Positions 51,764 to 58,827 of a stretch of DNA of 64,000 bases are shown one piece after another. Origin of the DNA: Paenibacillus tritici. GTDB taxonomy: Bacteria > Bacillota > Bacilli > Paenibacillales > Paenibacillaceae. The notes under the pieces are model-generated. The model was not told where the DNA came from. It saw only the letters and a list, made by a program, of their open reading frames with translations, and did no database searches. How positions within the stretch are numbered: position 1 is the first letter of the stretch; each line of letters starts with the position of its first letter. A program made the translations under genes and the position numbers. The DNA lies in contig NZ_JABMKX010000005.1 in the NCBI RefSeq assembly GCF_013204885.1, forward strand, positions 124,001-188,000. Reading direction: 5' to 3'.

Positions 51764-52606
51764 ATGAAACGTAAAAGAACATCTGCCCGCCGCCCGGGGC
51801 GGCGGGCAGCGCGAACACGGCGGACGATGATCGTGCCGGTACGGCCTGCTGTGCCGCCGCCTGCGGTGAATCATCCGGAGCCTTATGTATCCGTCATTAT
51901 CCCGGCTATGAATGAGGCGACGACGATTGCCGCGGTGATAGCCGGAGCCAGAGGCGTTCATTCCCGCTGTGAGGTTATTGTAATTGTTAACGGTTCTGCG
52001 GATCGGACAGCAGACATTGCGCGCTCCTCCGGAGCGAATGTAATCATGTATGAGCAGCCGCTCGGGCATGATGTGGGGCGAAGTGTAGGCGCTGCAGCAG
52101 CCAAGGGAGAGATTCTGCTGTTTACGGATGGGGATCTGGTAATTCCCGCCTCGCAGCTGCGTCCTTTCGTGACGGCGGTCAGCAGCGGGGCAGATATAGC
52201 GCTGAATGATTATTCGGGCCCGGTGCGCAGCAGATTTCCGCATCCGGTAGTGTTATCCAAGCATGCGCTGAATCTTCTGCTCGGAAGACCTGATCTGAAG
52301 GGCTGCTCATTGACAGCCGTCCCCCATGCCATTAACCGCAGGACGCTGAACGTCCTGGGCAGCGGCCTCTTGTCCAGACCGCCGCTCGCGCATGCGCAGG
52401 CGGTGCTGGACGGTCTGCTTGTGACAGCGGTGCATAATGTGCCTGTAGGCAAGATGAACGCCGCCCGCCGTAAAATGAGCGGCAATGATCCTCTGCAGCA
52501 GGTCATCCTTACGGATCACCTCGATGCCGTGGCAATGGTGCTGGAACGCAGGGGCGGCCGGGCGGGCTTCGGTGACGGCACCCGGCGAAGGGAGATAGTG
52601 AGATGA
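51764..52606 (+). CDS. GT2-family glycosyltransferase 1 (basic N-terminal tail)
   Basis: A 280-residue GT-A-fold glycosyltransferase. Residues 1-22 are Arg/Lys-rich (KRKRTSARRPGRRAARTRR). The catalytic fold begins VSVIIPAMNEATTIAAVI and has VIVNGSADRT, GHDVGRSVGAAAAKGE and LLFTDGDLVIPA, with the DGD metal-binding motif. It is a paralogue of the next gene, sharing GHDVGRSVGA and DGDxVIPAxQL. I favour the ATG at 51764, 6 bases after AAGGTGG; an ATG two codons earlier is possible. No membrane segment. First gene of a four-gene operon whose members overlap by ATGA. Confidence 0.88.
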   Translation: MKRKRTSARRPGRRAARTRRTMIVPVRPAVPPPAVNHPEPYVSVIIPAMNEATTIAAVIAGARGVHSRCEVIVIVNGSADRTADIARSSGANVIMYEQPLGHDVGRSVGAAAAKGEILLFTDGDLVIPASQLRPFVTAVSSGADIALNDYSGPVRSRFPHPVVLSKHALNLLLGRPDLKGCSLTAVPHAINRRTLNVLGSGLLSRPPLAHAQAVLDGLLVTAVHNVPVGKMNAARRKMSGNDPLQQVILTDHLDAVAMVLERRGGRAGFGDGTRRREIVR

Positions 52607-53595
52607 TGGAACAGCGGGAGGTATCCGTCAGCGGCCATACTTCATCCGGACGACCTGCGGCCGGAAGCGGCAGCTCTAAAGGCCGCGCAGCAAGGCGCCG
52701 TGCAGTCCGGGGACCGGCGGCTAAGCGGTCAGCCCGGCGCCGCAGCAGACCTGCTGCAGCGGCGCGGGGACTCTCCAGGTCCAAGCGGCAGCGGAAGTCT
52801 GCTTCCGGTCAGGCAGCTCTGCCATTTCCGGCAGGTCAGGGTTCGTTGTCGGTTATTATCTCCGCAAGGAACGAGGAGCAGACTCTGCCGAAGCTGCTGG
52901 AGCAGGTGATGCGGCTGAAGCCGCAGGAGATTATCGTGGTGCTGAACGGCTGCAGTGACCGCAGCTTTCAGCGTACCCGGCTGTGCCGTCAGGCGACGGT
53001 CATATACATTCCGGAATCGGCCGGACATGATGTGGGGCGTTCGGTTGGCGCCAAGCTTAGCCGGGGAGACCTTCTGCTTTTTCTGGATGGCGATATGGTG
53101 ATTCCTGCCGGGCAGCTATTCTCCTTCGTGGAGGCGGCAGGCCGGGGTGTGGATGTGGCGCTCAATGATCTTGACCCCCTGCTGCCTCCCTTTGGGCTAA
53201 GCGATGCGGTTACCCGCTGCAAGCTGTACCTGAATCAAGTTCTCGGGCGCAGTGATCTTGGAGCCAGTTCGATGACGGCTGTGCCACATGCGTTGTCCCG
53301 CCGGGCTCTGGAGCAGATTGGGTATCGTGAGCTGATGGTTCCGCCCAAAGCGCTGGCACTCTCCATTATGGGCGGGCTGCGGGTGGAGAAGGCCGGGATG
53401 GTTAATGTGATCAAGCATAACCGGCTGCGCCAGGGCAACACGGGAGCCGGTAATGCCATGGAGCAGCTGATTGCCGGCGATCATGCCGAAGCCCTGGTCT
53501 GGGTGATTGCCCAGCAGCGGACCCGCGGGCAGCTGTCTGTAGAGAGCCTGCTGGAGCACCGCCGCCAGATCGCAGCCTGGAGGAACGCCTTATGA
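52603..53595 (+). CDS. GT2-family glycosyltransferase 2 (long basic N-terminal tail)
   Basis: A 330-residue paralogue of the preceding enzyme, overlapping it by 4 bases. About 80 N-terminal residues are low-complexity and strongly basic (KGRAARRRAVRGPAAKRSAR, RSRPAAAARGLSRSKRQRK). The GT-A domain then has LSVIISARNEEQTLPKLLEQ, VLNGCSDRS, GHDVGRSVGAKLSRGD and LLFLDGDMVIPA. The donor and acceptor are unknown. An ATG/ATG pair at the start leaves a one-codon uncertainty. Such a tail is not usual for GT2 enzymes and might tether the protein to an acidic surface. Confidence 0.87.
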   Translation: MMEQREVSVSGHTSSGRPAAGSGSSKGRAARRRAVRGPAAKRSARRRSRPAAAARGLSRSKRQRKSASGQAALPFPAGQGSLSVIISARNEEQTLPKLLEQVMRLKPQEIIVVLNGCSDRSFQRTRLCRQATVIYIPESAGHDVGRSVGAKLSRGDLLLFLDGDMVIPAGQLFSFVEAAGRGVDVALNDLDPLLPPFGLSDAVTRCKLYLNQVLGRSDLGASSMTAVPHALSRRALEQIGYRELMVPPKALALSIMGGLRVEKAGMVNVIKHNRLRQGNTGAGNAMEQLIAGDHAEALVWVIAQQRTRGQLSVESLLEHRRQIAAWRNAL

Positions 53596-54329
53596 CACTG
53601 ACCAGTATTATTATTCCTACGTATAACAGGCTCGGCCTGCTCCGCACTTGTGTAGAATCAATCATAGCGTACACCGGGTCTGCGTATGAGATTATTGTAG
53701 TGGACAATGCCTCGGACGACGGTACAGAAGCCTACTGCCGCGCCAGCGGATTGAAGTTCATCTCTTTTCCGGAGAACCGCGGCTTCCCTCTGGCCTGTAA
53801 TGCCGGGCTGCAGCTGGCTGCGGGAGATGAGCTGCTGCTGCTGAACAATGACGTCATTGTGTCGCAGGGCTGGCTGGATAATCTGAAGAATGCCTTGTAC
53901 AGTGCCCCCGATATTGGAATTGTCGGACCGGTGACGAATTATGCCAGCGGCCGGCAGCAGGTGAAGACCAGCTATACGGATATTTCAGGGTTTCATGCAG
54001 AGGCGGTCAGGGCGAATCTTCCGGATGCGGCAAAGTGGCTGGAGACCAGAAGGCTTGTAGGTCTATGCTTTTTGTTCAAAAGACAACTCATGGACGAGAT
54101 TGGCCTGCTCGATGAACGATTTTCGCCGGGGCATTATGAGGATGATGATTACTGCTACCGTGCACGGCTGCAGGGATACCGGCTGCTGATCGCCGGAGAT
54201 TGTCTGGTTCATCATGAAGGCAGCGCCAGCTTCAAGGAGGTCTATTCGGCCTCGCTGCAGGAGCTTGTGGAACGCAACCGCAGACTTTTTATGGAGAAAT
54301 GGCAAGTGGACCCGTCGCAGTTCATCTGA
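53592..54329 (+). CDS. GT2-family glycosyltransferase 3
   Basis: A 245-residue GT2 of the rhamnosyltransferase-like/O-glycan type: LTSIIIPTYNRLGLLRTCVE, VVDNASDDGTEAYC and LLLNNDVIVSQGWL (NND metal site). RRLVGLCFLFKRQLMDEIGL and the acidic GHYEDDDYCYRARLQGY with ED acid/base motif follow. It lacks the basic tail of its two neighbours and is not their close paralogue. It overlaps the previous gene by 4 bases and is followed after 48 bases by the nucleotidyltransferase. Confidence 0.9.
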   Translation: MTLTSIIIPTYNRLGLLRTCVESIIAYTGSAYEIIVVDNASDDGTEAYCRASGLKFISFPENRGFPLACNAGLQLAAGDELLLLNNDVIVSQGWLDNLKNALYSAPDIGIVGPVTNYASGRQQVKTSYTDISGFHAEAVRANLPDAAKWLETRRLVGLCFLFKRQLMDEIGLLDERFSPGHYEDDDYCYRARLQGYRLLIAGDCLVHHEGSASFKEVYSASLQELVERNRRLFMEKWQVDPSQFI

Positions 54330-54377
54330 GGCACCCCGGCCAAAGGCTAAAGACGTAGATAAAGAGGAGGAAAGTAA

Positions 54378-55109
54378 GTGAAAGGAGTCATACTGGCGGG
54401 CGGAACAGGAACAAGGCTATACCCGTTGACCCGGCTTATGAACAAACATTTGCTTCCGGTCGGCAAATACCCTATGGTGTGCTACGGTATTGAACGGCTG
54501 CGCCAGGGGGGAATAACCGATATTCTCCTGGTTATCAGCAAGCAGTCCGCAGGACAGTATACTGACTTTTTGGGCAGCGGCGCGGAATTTGGCGTATCCC
54601 TGACGTACAAAATCCAGGAGGCTGCAGGAGGTATTGCGGAAGCGCTGGAGCTGGCGGAAGGTTTTATTTTGCCAGGTGAACGGTTCGTTGTGCTGCTGGG
54701 TGATAATTTGTTTATGGATAATCTGAAGCCTTATGTGGAGCGTTATCTGCAGCAGCCGGAGGGAACGGCCAAGGTGCTCCTGAAGCCTGTCGATGATGCG
54801 CGGAGGTACGGAGTTCCGGTGTTTGACAGCGCAGATGCTTCCCTGATTGCTTATATCGAAGAGAAGCCGGAGCAGCCGAAGACGAAATTCTGTGTTACAG
54901 GCATCTATATGTACGATGAAGCTGTGTTCGATATTATCCGCCGCATATCCCCTTCGAGAAGGGGGGAGCTGGAGATCACCGATGTGAACAACATCTATGC
55001 CGCAGAGCGCAAGCTGAGCTATGATGTGCTAAAGGGCTGGTGGAGTGACGCGGGAACCTTCCAGTCTCTGCGCGAAGCCGGAGAGAAACTGAGAGATACG
55101 CTGCCCTGA
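54378..55109 (+). CDS. Sugar-1-phosphate nucleotidyltransferase, SpsI/RmlA-like
   Basis: A 243-residue nucleotidyltransferase that should make dTDP-glucose (or a similar NDP-sugar) from glucose-1-phosphate. The nucleotide loop is KGVILAGGTGTRLYPLTRLM (residues 2-21). HLLPVGKYPM, the metal site GDNLF, EKP in IEEKPEQPKTKF, and ELEITDVNN with GWWSDAGT close the active site. It is most like SpsI of the Bacillus spore coat polysaccharide operon, in length and motifs. GTG start with GAGGAGG upstream. It supplies activated sugar for the three glycosyltransferases ahead of it; no rmlBCD genes are in the window. Confidence 0.9.
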   Translation: MKGVILAGGTGTRLYPLTRLMNKHLLPVGKYPMVCYGIERLRQGGITDILLVISKQSAGQYTDFLGSGAEFGVSLTYKIQEAAGGIAEALELAEGFILPGERFVVLLGDNLFMDNLKPYVERYLQQPEGTAKVLLKPVDDARRYGVPVFDSADASLIAYIEEKPEQPKTKFCVTGIYMYDEAVFDIIRRISPSRRGELEITDVNNIYAAERKLSYDVLKGWWSDAGTFQSLREAGEKLRDTLP

Positions 55110-55124
55110 GGGGCGGCTTTTTTT
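55100..55124 (+). terminator. Terminator overlapping the stop codon of the SpsI-like gene
   Basis: GCTGCCC (55100-55106) pairs with GGGCGGC (55111-55117), then seven T. The TGA stop lies in the loop. Confidence 0.82.
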
Positions 55125-55162
55125 GGTTAAGATGGATGGACATGCTTCGCCTCTCACATTGA

Positions 55163-55605
55163 AACTAGAAATCAAAGGGATAAATCCCACAGAGGAGGCT
55201 GGAAGATGGCAGTATGGTGGAATCAAAGGGATAAATCCTATAGATGTGGTTGAAAGTTGGCTGTACGGAGGAATCAAAGGGATAAATCCCACAGATGAGG
55301 GTGAAAGTTGGCTGAACGGGAAAATCAAGGGGATAAATCCCACAGATGTGGCCGAAAGTGGCCGGAAAGCGTGAAGGAAGAGCAATAGTGCACCTGAATC
55401 TGCCGAAAGTAGCTGGGAATCGCAAAGGAGGAGCAATAGTGCACCTGAATCTGCCGAAAGTGGCTGGGGAGCGCGAAGGAAGAGCACTAGTGCACCTGAT
55501 TCTGCCGAAAGTAGCTGGGAATCGCGAAGGAAGAGCAATAGTGCACCTGAATCCACCGGACGCTACCGGGGAGCGCGAAGGAGGAGCAATAGTGCACCTG
55601 TATCC
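55163..55605. repeat. 51-bp tandem repeat array, locus 2 (about nine units, two core types)
   Basis: Four units carry ATCAAAGGGATAAATCC (starts 55171, 55222, 55273, 55324; all 51 apart). Then AAAGT units at 55355, 55406, 55457 and 55508, and a diverged one near 55559, again 51 apart, carry AATAGTGCACCTGA in place of the GGGATAAATCCC core. GCCGAAAGTGGC-type segments link the units, as in the array at 11761. Located between convergent genes. Open frames across it are by-products of the 51-base period. Confidence 0.9.
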
Positions 55606-55647
55606 TGAATCCACTCTTCTTCTCGCCGTCAACTCTGCCTCCCGCCG

Positions 55648-56172
55648 TCAACTACTGTCCGGACGGGCGATTCTCCACCAGAATAAGTCTTCTGTCTCCC
55701 GGTACGGCTCGGCGTCCAGATGCTGGAGGACATGGTGCGAGGCAAAGTTATCCTTCTCAGTATCCGCGATGACCCAGCGTGTATCAGGATGGCTGAAGAT
55801 CCAGGCGGTGATCTGCTTCAGCGCTTCTGTAGCGTAGCCCTGGCCCCGATATTTCTCATCAATGACATAGCCTACAATAACCTCTCCTTGTTCATTCGGG
55901 AGGCCCTTGAGAATGAGGAAGCCGATAATCTGCTGCTCCTCACGGTGAATAACGGCCCACTGGGTTAGCCATGGATAGTTCTGCTCATCCTGCAGCACCT
56001 TAGCATACCTCACCCGCATAGCATAACGCATCTCTTCGTCATCCAGCAGGGTGACAGCCGGGGTAACTCTCAAGCCCAGCGCAAGCTCCAGCTCCGCATA
56101 GTCCTCCAAGGCTAACGCCAGCTCGGCAGCATTCAGGGGCCGCAGCATCAGGCGGTTGTCTGTATGTGCCAT
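55648..56172 (-). CDS. GNAT-family N-acetyltransferase
   Basis: A 174-residue acetyltransferase of the RimJ/RimL-like group: LMLRPLNAAELALALED, then WAVIHREEQQIIGFLIL and the acetyl-CoA loop VGYVIDEKYRGQGYATEALK. It ends WVIADTEKDNFASHHVLQHL and FWWRI. The substrate cannot be inferred. Single gene, convergent with the SpsI-like gene across the repeat array. Confidence 0.87.
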   Translation of the reverse strand: MAHTDNRLMLRPLNAAELALALEDYAELELALGLRVTPAVTLLDDEEMRYAMRVRYAKVLQDEQNYPWLTQWAVIHREEQQIIGFLILKGLPNEQGEVIVGYVIDEKYRGQGYATEALKQITAWIFSHPDTRWVIADTEKDNFASHHVLQHLDAEPYRETEDLFWWRIARPDSS

Positions 56173-56379
56173 CCATAACCTCCCGTTCTAATCCGCATAC
56201 ATAGCTCCGGATACAAACCTCTTATTTCAGCCAAGCATAGTCTGCGGCTCAGCCTGTTGTCAATATCCTCCAGAGCGAAATTTGTCCCGCTATCCCCGAA
56301 GCGAATCTCGCACGGCAAGCTGTGAACTTCAACTGCCCTGACGCAGATATCCCTCTACAACTTACGGTGCTTCTCCGGC

Positions 56380-56406
56380 ACCGCCAAGGCTGATGCCGCA
56401 TATGCT
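56380..56406 (+). promoter_or_regulatory. Possible sigma-K-like promoter of the small-gene cluster
   Basis: AC (56380-56381), 17 bases, CATATGCT (56399-56406) fits AC-N16/17-CATANNNT; the first start codon is ~34 bases further on. Confidence 0.4.
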
Positions 56407-56439
56407 GTAGCAGGGCGTTTGAGCAAAGGAGACATGAAG

Positions 56440-56727
56440 GTGCAGAGTAAAATTACAAAAGTCCTGCAGCACATGGCCCATACGCACGAACAAATGGCAC
56501 GGATTCTCGACGCCGAACGCCACGTAGCCGTCCGTATGTCGCAAATAGTTCACGATCTGCCGGATGCGGACCCTGATTTCGGCGGATTCAGTGGGCTGGT
56601 GGAAAGCTCAGGTCAAGTCAACAAAAACATCATTGCTTACTTGAATGCACTTGCTGATCTTGAAGAGGCCATGGCTGAGGGTGTTGGCAGGGTAATTAAG
56701 GAACTAAACGGTCAGGAAGAAGAGTAG
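56440..56727 (+). CDS. Small helical protein 1 of a four-gene cluster
   Basis: A 95-residue protein with no signal or membrane segment and predicted to be mostly helical. It contains the segment HTHEQMARILDAERHVAVRM, which resembles segments in the next two proteins (pattern Q-x2-5-A-x-IL-[DE]-[AS]). The second half has NKNIIAYLNALADLEEAMAEG. I do not recognise the family. The GTG at 56440 has AAAGGAG 8 bases upstream; the ATG at 56434 is too close to it. Its neighbours and a sigma-K-like promoter suggest a spore-related role. Confidence 0.65.
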   Translation: MQSKITKVLQHMAHTHEQMARILDAERHVAVRMSQIVHDLPDADPDFGGFSGLVESSGQVNKNIIAYLNALADLEEAMAEGVGRVIKELNGQEEE

Positions 56728-56763
56728 GAGTAACGTCGTGTAACTTGAGCAAGGAGGCGGAGG

Positions 56764-57102
56764 ATGAGCAGAGAAAAGGCATATCTGCAAATGCTGGAGT
56801 CGACCGCTGCCATCCAGTGGAACATCGCGATGATTCTTGAGGCCAAAGCGGTGGAAGCAGAAAAAGTGAAGCAGTGGACCCATCACCATATCCACGCTAG
56901 AGCATTCGACTCCCACGAAGACCAGTTGAAGGAATCCATCTCCATTCATGAGGTCATCGTGGAGATGGTAGAGGGACTGACGAAGCTGGAGAACGGGCTG
57001 TACAGTAATCTGAAAGCAGTGCTGGGCAGCGGTGAAGATGAGGGCGGCGGCTTCGGCGGAGATGGCGGAGATGGCTTCAGCTTCGGGGAAGACAGCAAAT
57101 GA
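56764..57102 (+). CDS. Small helical protein 2 with Gly-rich tail
   Basis: A 112-residue protein. The helical body holds MLESTAAIQWNIAMILEAKA, alike in spacing to its neighbours. A His-rich middle (WTHHHIHARAF) and a helix (SISIHEVIVEMVEGLTKLEN) follow, then a low-complexity acidic Gly/Phe tail (GGGFGGDGGDGFSFGED). Family not recognised. AAGGAGGCGG precedes the ATG. The stop overlaps the next start (ATGA). Confidence 0.68.
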   Translation: MSREKAYLQMLESTAAIQWNIAMILEAKAVEAEKVKQWTHHHIHARAFDSHEDQLKESISIHEVIVEMVEGLTKLENGLYSNLKAVLGSGEDEGGGFGGDGGDGFSFGEDSK

Positions 57103-57383
57103 GCGGCGGGCTTCTCTCCGAGCATGCCGTCAAGCTGGAGATGATCCGCTCGATCGCCCGTAGCCAGGCAGCGCTCGCGGCCATCCTGGAGAGCATTGCC
57201 GAAGTGACGGGGCAATCGGAGCTGACAGCCCGCAAGCTAAGCGACAACATCAGGATTCTTAGTGGGTACCAGAGCTCGATGTGCCGGATGATATCCGGTA
57301 TTTCGCTGCATGAGCCCAAAGAAGGAGTACCTGCCGCACCCTGGCTGAGCAAGGTTTGCTCGGGAGGGGACCGCCAGGAGTAG
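57099..57383 (+). CDS. Small helical protein 3
   Basis: A 94-residue protein overlapping the previous gene by 4 bases. It opens with LEMIRSIARSQAALAAILES, matching the helix seen in the two proteins before it. Two cysteines lie in the second half (SSMCRMISG and LSKVCSGG). No membrane segment. Function unknown; co-translation suggests a complex with its neighbours. Confidence 0.66.
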   Translation: MSGGLLSEHAVKLEMIRSIARSQAALAAILESIAEVTGQSELTARKLSDNIRILSGYQSSMCRMISGISLHEPKEGVPAAPWLSKVCSGGDRQE

Positions 57384-57407
57384 ATGAAGTACAGGAGGCG
57401 TAGAAGA

Positions 57408-57797
57408 ATGAAGAGAAAGAAACAGGGCAAGCTTCGTTCCACAAGCAAGGTTCGCAAACGCAGACCGCTGTTATCACGGAAGGCACGGTTACGCAAGAGC
57501 CTTGGGCGCAAAACGCGCAGAGGTCTGCTCCGCAAGACAGGGAGAAACTCACTGCTGCTGCGCAAGAAAAGAAGGCTCCGCAGACGGCTCCGCAGGACTC
57601 GTGCCCTTCAGGTCATACCGGGAGTAGAGACACCTCTGGTTCCGCAGGTGGTTCCGCTCCCCCCGGATCTGGGCGTCCCTCCGGAAATGCCGCCGGGAGA
57701 CGCCTTTCAGCAGGGCTACACCGAAGCATACAACGTGGGGTTCGACGCCGGTTTCGCCAAGGGCTTCGAGGACGGGCATAAGCTGGAGCTGGGCTGA
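57408..57797 (+). CDS. Arg/Lys-rich protein 4 of the cluster
   Basis: A 129-residue protein in two unlike parts. Residues 1-~70 are extremely basic (KRKKQGKLRSTSKVRKRRPL, LRKSLGRKTRRGLLRKTGR, KKRRLRRRLRRTR). A Pro/Val linker (VPQVVPLPPDLGVPPEMPPG) joins this to a C-terminal segment with Gly/aromatic periodicity (FQQGYTEAYNVGFDAGFAKG). The basic part resembles the tails of glycosyltransferases 1 and 2 in character. I pick the ATG at 57408 (AGGAGG 9 bases upstream); the frame is open from 57384. Function unknown; DNA, coat or polyanion binding are all possible. Confidence 0.62.
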   Translation: MKRKKQGKLRSTSKVRKRRPLLSRKARLRKSLGRKTRRGLLRKTGRNSLLLRKKRRLRRRLRRTRALQVIPGVETPLVPQVVPLPPDLGVPPEMPPGDAFQQGYTEAYNVGFDAGFAKGFEDGHKLELG

Positions 57798-57831
57798 CAG
57801 AGCCGCAGGCACAGCGGTGGCCTAGAACAAC

Positions 57832-57871
57832 AGCTATAGAGGATGGCGCCTATTGTGCCGCCTCTATAGCT
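57832..57871. terminator. Hairpin after the small-gene cluster
   Basis: AGCTATAGAGG (57832-57842) is the exact complement of CCTCTATAGCT (57861-57871), with an inner GGCGC/GTGCC pairing; no T run. Confidence 0.45.
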
Positions 57872-57985
57872 CATGGGACACTTTGGCATACAGCGGAGTA
57901 TCGGAATTTCCGCCCGGATATGGTAGACTTCTTACCAGAATCTTTATCGGGGTTCACCATCCGGACAGGAAAGCGGGGAGTGTAT

Positions 57986-58513
57986 ATGATTGGAAATGAG
58001 TTACGGAGAGCGCGCAGCGGGGAGATCGGGGAGATTATGAATCTGATTTCTAAATGTGTACAAGTTATGCAGGCCGGAGGAAGCGATCAATGGAATGAGA
58101 GCTACCCTAACCGTGAAGTCATCAGTGAGGATATGGATAAGGGTACCTTATTTGTCTGTCTAGACCGTGAAGCTATTGCCGGCATTCTTGTGCTGGATGA
58201 GAATCAGGCGGAGCAGTATAAGAGCATTGAATGGACACAGGCACAGGGGCCGCATCTGATCATGCACCGGCTGGCGGTTCATCCTGAGTTTCAGGGGAAG
58301 GGGATCGCCCGGCAGCTCATCGCTTTTGCCGAGGATTTCGCCCGAAGCGGCGGGTACACGAGTATCCGGCTGGACACTTATGCGAAGAATCACAGGGTCC
58401 TTAAGCTATATCCTTCTTTGGGTTACTCCCTAAGAGGCGAGATTCATTTTCCCGGCCGTACCGCTGCTTTTCCTGTATTTGAGAAGGTCCTCACGGAGAA
58501 TGCCGAGAATTAA
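57986..58513 (+). CDS. GNAT-family N-acetyltransferase
   Basis: A 175-residue GNAT protein: LRRARSGEIGEIMNLI at the start, HLIMHRLAVHPEFQGKGIAR with the acetyl-CoA loop, then TSIRLDTYAKNHRVLKLYPS and LGYSLRGEIHFPGR. The ATG at 57986 follows GGGGAG by 5 bases; an upstream in-frame start at 57920 lacks a ribosome site. Monocistronic; substrate unknown. Confidence 0.86.
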   Translation: MIGNELRRARSGEIGEIMNLISKCVQVMQAGGSDQWNESYPNREVISEDMDKGTLFVCLDREAIAGILVLDENQAEQYKSIEWTQAQGPHLIMHRLAVHPEFQGKGIARQLIAFAEDFARSGGYTSIRLDTYAKNHRVLKLYPSLGYSLRGEIHFPGRTAAFPVFEKVLTENAEN

Positions 58514-58624
58514 GGTTGATTGTGTTATGTAACATTACATATTTAGCGAGTGAAAGACCTATTAGTTACGATTTAAACCTTTTTCATAATAAACAAGTTA
58601 TTATGTTAACTTTAATAACTTATG

Positions 58625-58654
58625 TTGACAGATAAGTTATCTTTACTTTATGAT
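58625..58654 (+). promoter_or_regulatory. Sigma-A promoter of the riboswitch-amidohydrolase unit
   Basis: A perfect TTGACA (58625-58630), 18 bases, TATGAT (58649-58654). Transcription would start near 58661, just before the aptamer. The 314-base gap 58514-58827 is fully explained by this promoter, the riboswitch and its terminator, plus AT-rich sequence. Confidence 0.75.
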
Positions 58655-58683
58655 GGGATTATTCATAAGCAACTGAATAGTCC

Positions 58684-58751
58684 TTTTCGTATATCCTTAA
58701 TAATTGGTTTAAGGGTCTCTACCGGGAACCGTAAATTTCTGGCTACGAAAA
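58684..58751 (+). ncRNA. Purine riboswitch aptamer, guanine-type (C74) with G at position 73
   Basis: P1: TTTTCGT (58684-58690) with ACGAAAA (58745-58751). P2: CCTTAA with TTAAGG. The conserved J2/3 is TCTCTACC (58715-58722 area). P3: CGGGAA with TTTCTG. L3 is CCGTAAA, whose C residues can pair with the GG of L2. By alignment to xpt numbering, C74 is at 58743 and U75 at 58744, so the specificity base points to guanine. Position 73, usually A, is G here, and L2 is one base shorter than usual. U51 is retained, which argues against the 2'-deoxyguanosine class. Confidence 0.88.
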
Positions 58752-58781
58752 TATGCAGAGGCATATTTTTGTGGCCTTTTT
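58741..58781 (+). terminator. Riboswitch expression platform: terminator overlapping P1
   Basis: GGCTACGAAAATATGC (58741-58756), AGAG loop, GCATATTTTTGTGGCC (58761-58776), then TTTTT: a 16-bp stem with two wobbles. Its 5' arm contains the whole 3' strand of P1 and C74/U75, so the terminator and the ligand-bound aptamer exclude each other. Confidence 0.82.
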
Positions 58782-58827
58782 GTGTTACCCGTCAGCCGGA
58801 TATCAACCAGACTAGGGGGAGAAGACC

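Noticed and set aside
58684..58751. Adenine or 2'-deoxyguanosine riboswitch
   Set aside because: Position 74 is C, not U, which argues against adenine; U51 and the general core argue against the deoxyguanosine class. The G73 change keeps some doubt.
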